From Myxococcales bacterium (GTDB taxonomy: Bacteria; Myxococcota_A; Polyangia; Polyangiales; Polyangiaceae), in the NCBI GenBank assembly GCA_016794345.1, contig JAEUKE010000138.1:1-64000 (forward strand): a DNA stretch of 64,000 bases, read 5' to 3'. Every line of letters begins with the position of its first letter. Position 1 is the stretch's first letter. Position numbers and translations under genes: made by a program. Below, one piece after another: positions 12,053-18,546 of this stretch. Under the pieces are notes generated by a model. The model was not told where the DNA came from, did no database searches, and saw nothing but the letters and a program-made list of their open reading frames with translations.

Positions 12053-12448
12053 ATGCGCGCAGCCCTGATCCTCTCGCTCGTCCTCGTCCCCGCCTGCTTC
12101 AAGCCGCTCGACGCTCCGCTCGCGGAGATCCCCAAGCTCGGCAGCATCGAGGAGGTCATGCGTGCGAACGAGACGGTCGCCGGCCCCCAGTGGAAGATGG
12201 AGGGCGCGACGTCTTACACCGACGAAGACTGGGCGAAGGCGAAGGATGCGTCCGCGCGCCTCGCGGCGCTCGCCGAGCGCTCGAAGGAGTTCTCGCGCGG
12301 CGACGCCTTCAACAAGTGGGCGGACACGATGGGCGAGCAAGCCAAGGCGCTCGGCGCCGCCGCGGAAGCGAAAGACGCGGCCGCCGCCGGCAAGGCCATC
12401 GGCGGCATGAAGGGCGCGTGTAAGGGGTGCCACTCCGAAACCCGCTAG
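12053..12448 (+). CDS. Monoheme c-type cytochrome (c'-like) lipoprotein
   Basis: 131 residues. The signal peptide ends at a plausible lipobox (LVPAC), placing the protein at the periplasmic membrane face. The mature part is helical and charged. A single heme motif, C-K-G-C-H, sits at residues 123-127, close to the C-terminus, the arrangement seen in class II (cytochrome c'/c-556) four-helix bundles. The upstream helix composition fits that fold, but the family assignment is by architecture only. The gene begins 12 bp after the histidine kinase. Its stop codon is immediately followed by repeat copy A. Confidence 0.75.
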   Translation: MRAALILSLVLVPACFKPLDAPLAEIPKLGSIEEVMRANETVAGPQWKMEGATSYTDEDWAKAKDASARLAALAERSKEFSRGDAFNKWADTMGEQAKALGAAAEAKDAAAAGKAIGGMKGACKGCHSETR

Positions 12449-12588
12449 GGAAGCTGGCGTCCGTTTTTCGCCGATGGCGTCGCGATCTCGGCGTCGAGCG
12501 TGCTCGCGTACGGTCGTACGCTCCGCGCGACTCGCCACCGACCTCGCTCGCTCTCGACGAAAAACCGTCAGCCACCATCCAAACAGCT
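12449..12588 (+). repeat. Convergent-junction palindromic repeat, copy A
   Basis: Begins directly after the cytochrome stop codon. It has TTTTTCG near the left end (TIR GGAAGCTGGCG...) and CGAAAAAC near the right. The inner hairpin is GCGTAC-GGTC-GTACGC. About 85 bp from CGCGATCTCGGCG to CTCTCGACGAAAA match copy B at 25.1 kb with a single mismatch by eye. No coding potential is credible. Confidence 0.75.
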
Positions 12589-12730
12589 GGAAGCTGGCGG
12601 ATTTTGGGCGAGACCGAGTGATGCCAAGGCGCGGGCGAGGAGCGCGCGGAACGTACTTCCTGTACGTGAGCACGCACCGCAGACCGCAACGCCGGCAGCG
12701 CGAAGGTATCGCGCAAAAGGCGCCGGCTTC
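12589..12730 (-). repeat. Convergent-junction palindromic repeat, copy D (diverged, inverted)
   Basis: Starts GGAAGCTGGCGGATTTTG and ends with a near-reverse-complement, CAAAAGGCGCCGGCTTCC (about 18 of 22 positions pair), directly abutting the fhs stop codon. The inner hairpin is ACGTAC-TTCCT-GTACGT. Read on the minus strand it aligns with copy A in outline (TTTT ends, CTTCGCG, GTGCTC(A/G)CGTACAG, TCCGCGCG). It shares the left-end sequence with copy A. Confidence 0.55.
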
Positions 12731-14407
12731 CTAGTCGTTCTGCATCAACCCGCGTATGCGCCCGTCCGCGTCGATGCGGACGCCGAGGGCGGCCGGCTCG
12801 CGGGGTAGGCCGGGCATCGTCATCATCTCGCCCGTGACGGCGACGGCGAAGCCTGCGCCTGCGGAGAGGCGGATCTCGCGGACGGTGACGTCGAAGCCCT
12901 CGGGCCGTCCGAGCAACGCCGGATCGTCGGAGAGCGAGTACTGCGTCTTGGCCATGCAGACGTAGGGAGGCGCAGCCTTCTGGACGCGCGCCAGATCCTT
13001 CTCGGCGCGGGGCGTCAGGGAGATGCCGCGCGCGCCGTAGTAGGTCTTCGCGATCTTCTCGATCTTCGTGCGAACCGGATCGGTGACGTCGTAGCTGTAC
13101 CGCGCCTCGGGCGGGGACGCGTCTGTCGCGCGGCCGGCCTCCACGACGCCGCGCGCGAGCTCGAGCGCGCCTTCACCGCCGCGCGCGAAGCCCTCGCTCA
13201 CGAAGGCCTGCACGCCGTGTTTGGCGCAGGCCTTCTGGACGATCGCGAGCTCCGCGTCGGTGTCGTCGGGGAAGCGGTTGATGGCGACGACGGCGCGTGA
13301 GCCGAGGCCCGCGATCGTCTCGAGGTGCTTCGCGAGGTGGGTGAGCCCGGCCTCGAGCTTCTCGGCGTTCGGCTCCTTCGCCGACTTCACCGGCACGCCG
13401 CCGTGCATCTTCAGGGCGCGGAGCGTGGCGACGAGCACGATGACGCGCGGCCAGATGCCCATCTCGCGGCACTTGATGTCGAGGAACTTCTCGCCGCCGA
13501 GATCGAACCCGAAGCCCGCCTCGGTCACGGTCCAGTCCGCGAGGGCCATGCCCAGCCGGGTCGACACGACCGACGAGCAGCCGTGTGCGATGTTCGCGAA
13601 CGGGCCCGCGTGGACGAGCGCGGGGCCGCCCTCCATCGTCTGCACGAGGTTCGGCAGGAGCGCGTCCTTGAGGAGCGCGGTCATGGCGTTGGCCGCGCCC
13701 AGATCGCCCGCGGTCACGCTCTCGCCGCTCTCCGTCTGCCCGACCACGATGCGGGCGAGGCGCGCCGTCAGGTCGGGCTGGTCCTTCGCGAGCGCGAGGA
13801 TGGCCATCACCTCGCTCGCGGCGGTGATGTCGAACCGGTCTTGCCGCGGGACGCCGTCGGCCTTTCGACCGAGCCCGAGCACCACGTTGCGGAGCGCGCG
13901 GTCGTTCATGTCGAGCGAGCGCGGCCAGCCGATCTGGCGCGCGTCCAGCCGGCCCTTGTCGCCGAACGTGGTGCCGAAGTGGACCGCGTTGTCGGCCATG
14001 GCGGCGAGGAGGTTGTGCGCCGAGGTGATGGCGTGGATGTCGCCGGTGAAGTGCAGGTTGATGTCGTCGGCGGGGAACAGGCTCGTCTTGCCGCCGCCGG
14101 TGCCGCCGCCCTTCACGCCGAAGACGGGGCCGAGCGAGGGCTCGCGCAGGCAGACGACGACCCGCTCGCCGAGGCGGCGCAGGGCCATGGCCAGCCCGAT
14201 CGACGTGGTCGTCTTGCCCTCGCCGGCGGGCGTGGGGTTGATCGCCGAGACGAGCACAAGCCGCCGCGCCGAGTCGCGTGTCACGGCGTCGCCCAGCGCG
14301 CGCTCGATCTTCGCGCGGTTGCGACCCCAGGGGAGCACGTCGGCGGGCGCGAGGCCCAGCTCCTCCGCCACGTCCTGAATCGGCCTGGTTGTCAGCGTCG
14401 GCGTCAT
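12731..14407 (-). CDS. fhs: Formate-tetrahydrofolate ligase
   Basis: 558 residues, full length for the family (about 555-560). It makes 10-formyl-THF from formate, THF and ATP in one-carbon metabolism. The P-loop TPAGEGKTTTSIGLAMAL lies near residues 58-75; further family blocks are LREPSLGPVFGVKGGGTGGG, the HFTGDIHAITSAHNLL segment, FANIAHGCSSV and RFPDDTDAEL. The N-terminus (RPIQDVAEELGL) and the start are conventional. The stop codon abuts repeat copy D. In a mainly aerobic myxobacterium it would feed purine and fMet synthesis; other Wood-Ljungdahl genes are not nearby. Confidence 0.95.
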   Translation of the reverse strand: MTPTLTTRPIQDVAEELGLAPADVLPWGRNRAKIERALGDAVTRDSARRLVLVSAINPTPAGEGKTTTSIGLAMALRRLGERVVVCLREPSLGPVFGVKGGGTGGGKTSLFPADDINLHFTGDIHAITSAHNLLAAMADNAVHFGTTFGDKGRLDARQIGWPRSLDMNDRALRNVVLGLGRKADGVPRQDRFDITAASEVMAILALAKDQPDLTARLARIVVGQTESGESVTAGDLGAANAMTALLKDALLPNLVQTMEGGPALVHAGPFANIAHGCSSVVSTRLGMALADWTVTEAGFGFDLGGEKFLDIKCREMGIWPRVIVLVATLRALKMHGGVPVKSAKEPNAEKLEAGLTHLAKHLETIAGLGSRAVVAINRFPDDTDAELAIVQKACAKHGVQAFVSEGFARGGEGALELARGVVEAGRATDASPPEARYSYDVTDPVRTKIEKIAKTYYGARGISLTPRAEKDLARVQKAAPPYVCMAKTQYSLSDDPALLGRPEGFDVTVREIRLSAGAGFAVAVTGEMMTMPGLPREPAALGVRIDADGRIRGLMQND

Positions 14408-14425
14408 GGCCGCGCATTCTATCCG

Positions 14426-14448
14426 CCCCCTCCGCGAAGGGGAGGGGG
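14426..14448. repeat. G/C-run hairpin between fhs and the FHA gene
   Basis: CCCCCTCC (14426-14433) pairs with GGAGGGGG (14441-14448) across a 7-nt loop. A similar hairpin at 36413-36435, followed by loosely similar sequence, precedes xseA. It resembles the small PPxRGGG-encoding palindromes scattered in many proteobacterial intergenic regions; without T-tracts it is not a classical terminator. Confidence 0.45.
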
Positions 14449-14546
14449 ATGGGGGGAGGAAATCACGAGGACGGCCTCTCCGTTCGGACGAGCGGCGTGG
14501 CCTGGGCTCGGCGTCGCTCGATTCTCGGCGTGGCTCTCGGCTCGAC

Positions 14547-15473
14547 CTACTCGATCTGCACGTAGTTCTGCGCCAGGAGCTTCAGCAGAATCTGCGCGGT
14601 ATCGAGGTCCGTCGCGGGGCTCTTGTTGAGGATCGTCGCGACGTGGCCGAAGTTGATCGCCAGCTGCAGCACGTCCAGCTCGCTCGCGCTGAGCGCGCGC
14701 AGCGGCGACTGCAGCGGGTGGACGAGGAGCACCCGTGCGTCGAGATCGGGGAGGCGGTGGCGGAGGTTGTTGAGCTCGTCGATCTGACGCAGCCCCTCCA
14801 TCAAGACCTCTTGCACGCTCGCCTCGATCTCGCCCTCGATTGGCGAGTCGTCGTAGGGCTCGAGCGAGAAGGTGCCGGTCGTCCACGTCAGGATGCGGTA
14901 GATGCTCTTGAGCGGCGGGACCTCTTCGAGATCGTTGATCGACGCGAAGACGATCGTCCCTTTGCGCATCACCAGCTTGCCGATGTCCTCGTCCGACTGG
15001 ACGACGAGGATGCCGCTCTTCTTGGAGGTGCCGAGCAGCTGCAGCAGGTCGGGCAGGGGGATCTCGTCGATCGCGCCCGACATCGTCTTGCCGGCGCCGC
15101 TCCGGTTCACGTCCTGCGTGGGGCGGCGCGCCGAGCCGTTTGCGGCCTCGTCGCGAACGACGACCTTGAGGATGCTCGTCCCGATGAGGACGCGATCGCC
15201 TTCCTTCAGGTGCGATCGCTTGATCTTCTCGCCGTTGACGAACGTGCCGTTCGTCGAGCCCAGATCTTCGATCGTGATGTCGGAGTCGGAGCAGGCGATG
15301 CGCGCGTGGCGGCGCGAGACCATGTCCTCGACGAGAACCATGTCGAGATCGCTCGAGCGGCCGACGATGATCTCCTTGTTTTCCCCGAGCGGAAATTCGC
15401 CGCCCTGGTACTTCCCCGAGATGAAGCGCAGAGCGAGCTGGCTCAGGGGAACCCTGGGAGGCTGATGATCCAT
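14547..15473 (-). CDS. FHA domain and DUF4388 (PATAN) signalling protein
   Basis: 308 residues from the ATG at 15473; the longer open frame upstream is a shadow of kdd. An FHA phosphothreonine-binding domain covers about 28-105 with the canonical motifs GRSSDLD, SRRHARI and LGSTNGTFVNGEKI. Residues 130-240 match DUF4388/PATAN (IPLPDLLQLLGTSKKSGILV, then GTIVFASINDLE), common in myxobacterial gliding and kinase-signalling proteins. A C-terminal helical region ends in IQIE. It probably docks phosphorylated Ser/Thr-kinase targets. It is transcribed divergently from kdd with 129 bp between the starts. A second PATAN protein lies at 44.3-45.0 kb. Confidence 0.85.
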   Translation of the reverse strand: MDHQPPRVPLSQLALRFISGKYQGGEFPLGENKEIIVGRSSDLDMVLVEDMVSRRHARIACSDSDITIEDLGSTNGTFVNGEKIKRSHLKEGDRVLIGTSILKVVVRDEAANGSARRPTQDVNRSGAGKTMSGAIDEIPLPDLLQLLGTSKKSGILVVQSDEDIGKLVMRKGTIVFASINDLEEVPPLKSIYRILTWTTGTFSLEPYDDSPIEGEIEASVQEVLMEGLRQIDELNNLRHRLPDLDARVLLVHPLQSPLRALSASELDVLQLAINFGHVATILNKSPATDLDTAQILLKLLAQNYVQIE

Positions 15474-15602
15474 TGTCGGAGCGTTCAAGGGGGATACCTC
15501 GGGCCCTTGTGAGAAGGGACCACGAGCGGCGGAACGAGAGTAGTTTCTTCGAGCGAGTCCGGTCAAGTTGGGCGGGTCGCCAGGGCTGTGGTAGCGGCAG
15601 CC

Positions 15603-16658
15603 ATGGCCGAACCTGGCGATCCCTTGGGCCTCCACCGGGTCATCCCGGACCCGGACCCCTCCGTCCCCCTCCCGCTGCCCCAGCGGGCCCAACGCCTCGA
15701 CAACGACCCCCAGAAGCGCTTCGACTCCGAGATCGAGGTCGCCGTCGAGACCCTGAACATCGATGCTGCGAGCTTCCGGCAGATGGAAGAGGCGAGCGGC
15801 GGCGACCCCACCAAGGTGGGCGAGCTGGTCCTGGAGACGGTCCGCCGCCGGGGCAAGCAGCATAACCCCGTGACCGGGTCAGGGGGGATGCTGCTCGGAA
15901 AGGTGATCTGGGTCGGCGAGCTCGTCCAGGACAGGGGCGTCGGCCCGGGCGATCGGGTCATGACGCTCGCGTCGCTGTCGCTGACCCCCCTCCACCTGCG
16001 CGCCATCAAGGCGGTCCGACCGGCGAGCGCCCAGGTCGACGTGGAAGGCACGGCGTTCCTCTTCGCCACCGCCCCGTTCGCGAAGATGCCGACGGACCTC
16101 TCGCCCCGCCTCGCCCTCGCCGCCCTCGACGTCGCCGGCGCTGCGCCCCAGGTGGCCCGCCTCACAAAGCCAGGCGACACCGTCCTGGTGCTCGGCGCGG
16201 GCGGCAAGAGCGGCATCCTCTGCGCGGTCGAGGCTCGCCGTCGCGTCGGGCCTCGGGGCAAGGTCATCGGTCTGGAGACGCACGCACCCTACGCTCGCGA
16301 TCTCGTCGCGCTCGGCGTGTGCGACGCCGTCCTCGAGGTCGACGCGCGCGACGTCGTGACCGTGCGCGACCGCGTCGCCGAGCTCACCGAGGGCGACGGC
16401 GCCGATCTCACCCTGTCGTGCGTCAACGTCCCGGGCTGCGAGATGGCCGCCATCTGCGCCACGAAGGACCGCGGCAAGGTCTACTTCTTCGCCATGAGCA
16501 CCTCGTTCACCGCGTGCGCGCTCGGCGCCGAAGGCATCGGCGCGGACGTGGACCTTTACATCGGCAACGGCTTCTGTGCCGGTCACGCCGACCACACGCT
16601 CGACCTGCTCCGCAGCGACGACCGCGTGCGCTCGCTGTTTCTCGAGCGCTACGGCTGA
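15603..16658 (+). CDS. kdd: L-erythro-3,5-diaminohexanoate dehydrogenase
   Basis: 351 residues. The sequence reads as Kdd, the NAD-dependent enzyme that oxidatively deaminates 3,5-diaminohexanoate to 5-amino-3-oxohexanoate in the lysine fermentation pathway. Recognisable parts are the N-terminal DPLGLHRVIPDP stretch, the GroES-like region (GKVIWVGELVQDRGVGPGDRV), a Rossmann motif VLVLGAGGKSGILCAVEAR near residue 200, and the C-terminal YIGNGFCAGHADHTLDLL block. The ATG at 15603 is preferred over one five codons earlier because MAEPGDPLG is the family-like beginning. The substrate-generating enzyme, lysine 5,6-aminomutase, is encoded 24 kb away at 40-42 kb. The gene overlaps the convergent nucleotidyltransferase by 10 bp. 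Confidence 0.8.
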   Translation: MAEPGDPLGLHRVIPDPDPSVPLPLPQRAQRLDNDPQKRFDSEIEVAVETLNIDAASFRQMEEASGGDPTKVGELVLETVRRRGKQHNPVTGSGGMLLGKVIWVGELVQDRGVGPGDRVMTLASLSLTPLHLRAIKAVRPASAQVDVEGTAFLFATAPFAKMPTDLSPRLALAALDVAGAAPQVARLTKPGDTVLVLGAGGKSGILCAVEARRRVGPRGKVIGLETHAPYARDLVALGVCDAVLEVDARDVVTVRDRVAELTEGDGADLTLSCVNVPGCEMAAICATKDRGKVYFFAMSTSFTACALGAEGIGADVDLYIGNGFCAGHADHTLDLLRSDDRVRSLFLERYG

Positions 16659-17197
16659 GCGCGATCCGGGGCGGACAAGCGCTCGCGCAGACGCAGGCGT
16701 CGAGCCGTGAGCGCCGCGTCCTCTGTCTGGGCGAGCGCGTCCAGGGCGGCCACGATCCGGGGCCGGTCGACATGGGATCCCTCTTGCTCCGCGCGCCTCA
16801 GCGCTAGCTCGCAGTCCTCGAGATCGCGCTCGCTGAGGCGTCCCACCTTGAGCAGGATGAAGAGCGTCGTGTTTGGTCGATAGACCGTCGCTCGGGGGCC
16901 GGCGCGAAGAACCGAGAGCTCGGTCTCCCATCCGTCGATCCGGCGTACGAAGAAATCCGCGGCAGAGTTCACGGCTTCGATCGGCAAGCCGAGATCGAAC
17001 GCGAGGTCCATCAGCGCAAACCGCTCGGCTTGTGTGCCCTCCATCCCGACCAGGTCCACGTCCTCCGTCGTTCGGCCGGGCTCGAGCTCGAGCGCGACAA
17101 GCGAGCCCCCGACGAGGAGCCAGCTACCCTCCAGGCGTTCGGCGACGGCCTTGACGATCGCTTCGATCTGGCTCCGGTCGAGCAGCCCGGTGGTCAC
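16649..17197 (-). CDS. Nucleotidyltransferase-fold protein (AbiEii/MNT-like)
   Basis: 182 residues from a GTG at 17197. It carries the minimal nucleotidyltransferase signature G-G-S-L-V-A followed by TEDVDLVG (the paired acidic residues of the D-x-D motif) in residues 25-50, then a helical region around EAVNSAADFFVRRIDG and FILLKVGRLSERDLEDCEL, as in AbiEii-type or DUF6036 nucleotidyltransferases. Such proteins act on RNA or nucleotides, some as toxins of toxin-antitoxin pairs. It faces away from a 105-residue unknown gene with only 18 bp between the two GTG starts, and overlaps kdd at its 3' end. A toxin role is speculative. Confidence 0.65.
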   Translation of the reverse strand: MTTGLLDRSQIEAIVKAVAERLEGSWLLVGGSLVALELEPGRTTEDVDLVGMEGTQAERFALMDLAFDLGLPIEAVNSAADFFVRRIDGWETELSVLRAGPRATVYRPNTTLFILLKVGRLSERDLEDCELALRRAEQEGSHVDRPRIVAALDALAQTEDAALTARRLRLRERLSAPDRAQP

Positions 17198-17215
17198 GCT
17201 GCTACGATACGTCTC

Positions 17216-17533
17216 GTGGACGAGACCCGCGAGATCCTGGAGCGTGCCGGGGTGCCCGTCGGCGCGCCGCGGCCCCCTCCCACCGCCTTGCCCGACGCTG
17301 CCGCGCTCCGGCTCGCGGTGCGCGACTCGATGCACCGACCGGAGGTCTGCCCGACCGAAGCGCTCCTCGCCTGGCTGTCCGGCTTTGCGCATCACTGGCC
17401 CGAGGGCTTCGCACGCGTGCTGGGTGAAGGTGGCCACACGGCGATCGGGGTGCTGGCCGCGCGCCCCGTCGACCGGAACAAGTACCTGAAGCTCCGCCGC
17501 ATCGCGATCGAGAACCTCGCGCGCTGCGTGTGA
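17216..17533 (+). CDS. Small unrecognised helical protein
   Basis: 105 residues from a GTG at 17216. It is mostly helical, with no signal peptide or membrane segment (ETREILERAGVPVG, then PTEALLAWLSGFAHHWPEGF and LKLRRIAIENLARCV). No domain is recognised. The reading frame has strong G/C third-position bias, supporting real coding. It is divergent from the nucleotidyltransferase gene with 18 bp between starts, so the two probably share a control region; whether they function together is unknown. A 590-bp non-coding stretch follows. Confidence 0.5.
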   Translation: MDETREILERAGVPVGAPRPPPTALPDAAALRLAVRDSMHRPEVCPTEALLAWLSGFAHHWPEGFARVLGEGGHTAIGVLAARPVDRNKYLKLRRIAIENLARCV

Positions 17534-17685
17534 GCGCAGTGCCGGTGCGCGCCGTGGAAGTGCCGGTGTTGGCTCGGGTTTCGAGCGGCGCGCCGGGTTG
17601 GGCGGCGCATGCGTCTTTCTGCATCCGGTGAAATCGCCAATCGCTCCGCGGCCCTTGGTGACCGCAAGGGCGATCGATCCGATTG

Positions 17686-17748
17686 CACCGGTCCCGCGAG
17701 CGTCTGCTCCGGTCTTGCGAGCGTTTGCAACGGTCCTGCAAGCGTCTC
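17686..17748. repeat. 21-bp tandem repeat, three copies
   Basis: Units at 17686-17706, 17707-17727 and 17728-17748 share the pattern C-N-C-C-G-G-T-C-N-(C/T)-G-C-(A/G)-A-G-C-G-T-(C/T)-T-(G/C) with a few substitutions. The period is a multiple of three, but no real coding frame covers it. Confidence 0.7.
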
Positions 17749-17915
17749 GCTGCGCCAAACAGCAGCTCGAAGCGACGCCGTCTTCGCCGAATCTACTTGC
17801 GACTGGAGTCGACGTGCTGCCGCACTGACCATCGCCGGGCTGGACCGGGGAGACCGACCAGCCTCCGCGCCGCAGGCGCTGCCGTGCGGCACCGGAGCTT
17901 CCTGGCTGATCGATC

Positions 17916-17993
17916 TGTCAGCCACGAACGGCTCGAGTGTGCGTGGCTGACAATCCTGTCGGCTACGAAGTTGTGGCTGACAAAATTGTCAGC
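17916..17993. repeat. Inverted-repeat cluster TGTCAGCCACG / GCTGACAA
   Basis: TGTCAGCCACG (17916-17926) pairs perfectly with CGTGGCTGACA (17942-17952) over a 15-nt loop. A second palindrome, GCTGACAA-AA-TTGTCAGC, covers 17976-17993. The same GGCTGACA core recurs, so this may be an operator array upstream of the 18123 gene or a relic of a small mobile repeat. Confidence 0.45.
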
Positions 17994-18122
17994 TTGCAGC
18001 AGCTGGGTCGCCGGCTTTCGTCGTTGTGTTGACCTCCAACGAGCGGTAAGGTCATTCAAGAGGGTGGGAGCAGACGGGCGGCGCATTGCCGGTTGTCCTG
18101 TCGAACACCCGGGGAGCGCGTC

Positions 18123-18461
18123 ATGAAACGAGTGCTAGCGTGCGCATGCGTCGCGTTGTGGGCCGCGGGGATGACTGCCTGTCTCGCGGGCGACAGCGAA
18201 GAGGAGGAAACCGATGATGAAGAATACGGGAGCGTGCAGCAGGCCGTAGGAGAAGGCGGGCTGTGCGGCCCGCCCTTCTGGGGAAGCTGCAACGCGGGGC
18301 TGTCGTGTTGCGGTGACGATGACGCGCTCCGTCGCTGCTACAACCTGCAGACGTCTGACTTGCATTGCGGGACCTGCGGCAACGACTGCACGGTCGGCTC
18401 GCCGCCTTATCCGTTCACACACTACGACTGCATCCTTGGCGTTTGCCATCCCGTCATCTGA
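18123..18461 (+). CDS. Small secreted Cys-rich lipoprotein
   Basis: 112 residues from the ATG at 18123. The signal peptide (VLACACVALWAAGMTAC) has a lipobox-like end TAC. The mature N-terminus is acidic (DSEEEETDDEEYGS) and is followed by SVQQAVG, a motif common just after the leader of myxobacterial secreted proteins. The C-terminal half has about ten cysteines (CGPPFWGSCNAGLSCCGDDD, then HCGTCGNDCTVGS and CILGVCHPVI) and should be disulfide-bonded. No known domain is recognised. It stands alone, with a non-coding repeat region upstream and a strong hairpin before the convergent protease gene. Confidence 0.7.
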   Translation: MKRVLACACVALWAAGMTACLAGDSEEEETDDEEYGSVQQAVGEGGLCGPPFWGSCNAGLSCCGDDDALRRCYNLQTSDLHCGTCGNDCTVGSPPYPFTHYDCILGVCHPVI

Positions 18462-18487
18462 ACGACGGAAGTAGGGACAAAAACGGC

Positions 18488-18519
18488 GAGCCCCCGGGAC
18501 CTTGCGGTCACGGGGGCTC
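18488..18519. terminator. Bidirectional hairpin between convergent genes
   Basis: GAGCCCCCG (18488-18496) pairs with CGGGGGCTC (18511-18519) over a 14-nt loop. There is no T-tract, but it is well placed to stop transcripts from the Cys-rich lipoprotein gene and the convergent protease gene. Confidence 0.55.
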
Positions 18520-18546
18520 GAGCCGTCTCAGGCGCCTACGACGGGA

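Larger units (their letters stand above)
17534..18122. other. 589-bp non-coding region with several repeats
   Basis: No convincing gene on either strand; open frames here lack codon bias. It contains a 21-bp tandem triplet, an 11-bp-stem hairpin and an 18-bp palindrome (listed separately). A motif TGTCAGCCAC or its complement GTGGCTGACA recurs at least three times between 17916 and 17993. AT content is locally raised compared with flanking genes. Confidence 0.5.

Noticed and set aside
15474..15863. Extension of the FHA gene upstream of 15473
   Set aside because: It overlaps the divergent kdd gene antisense and has no domain; the FHA start at 15473 is natural.
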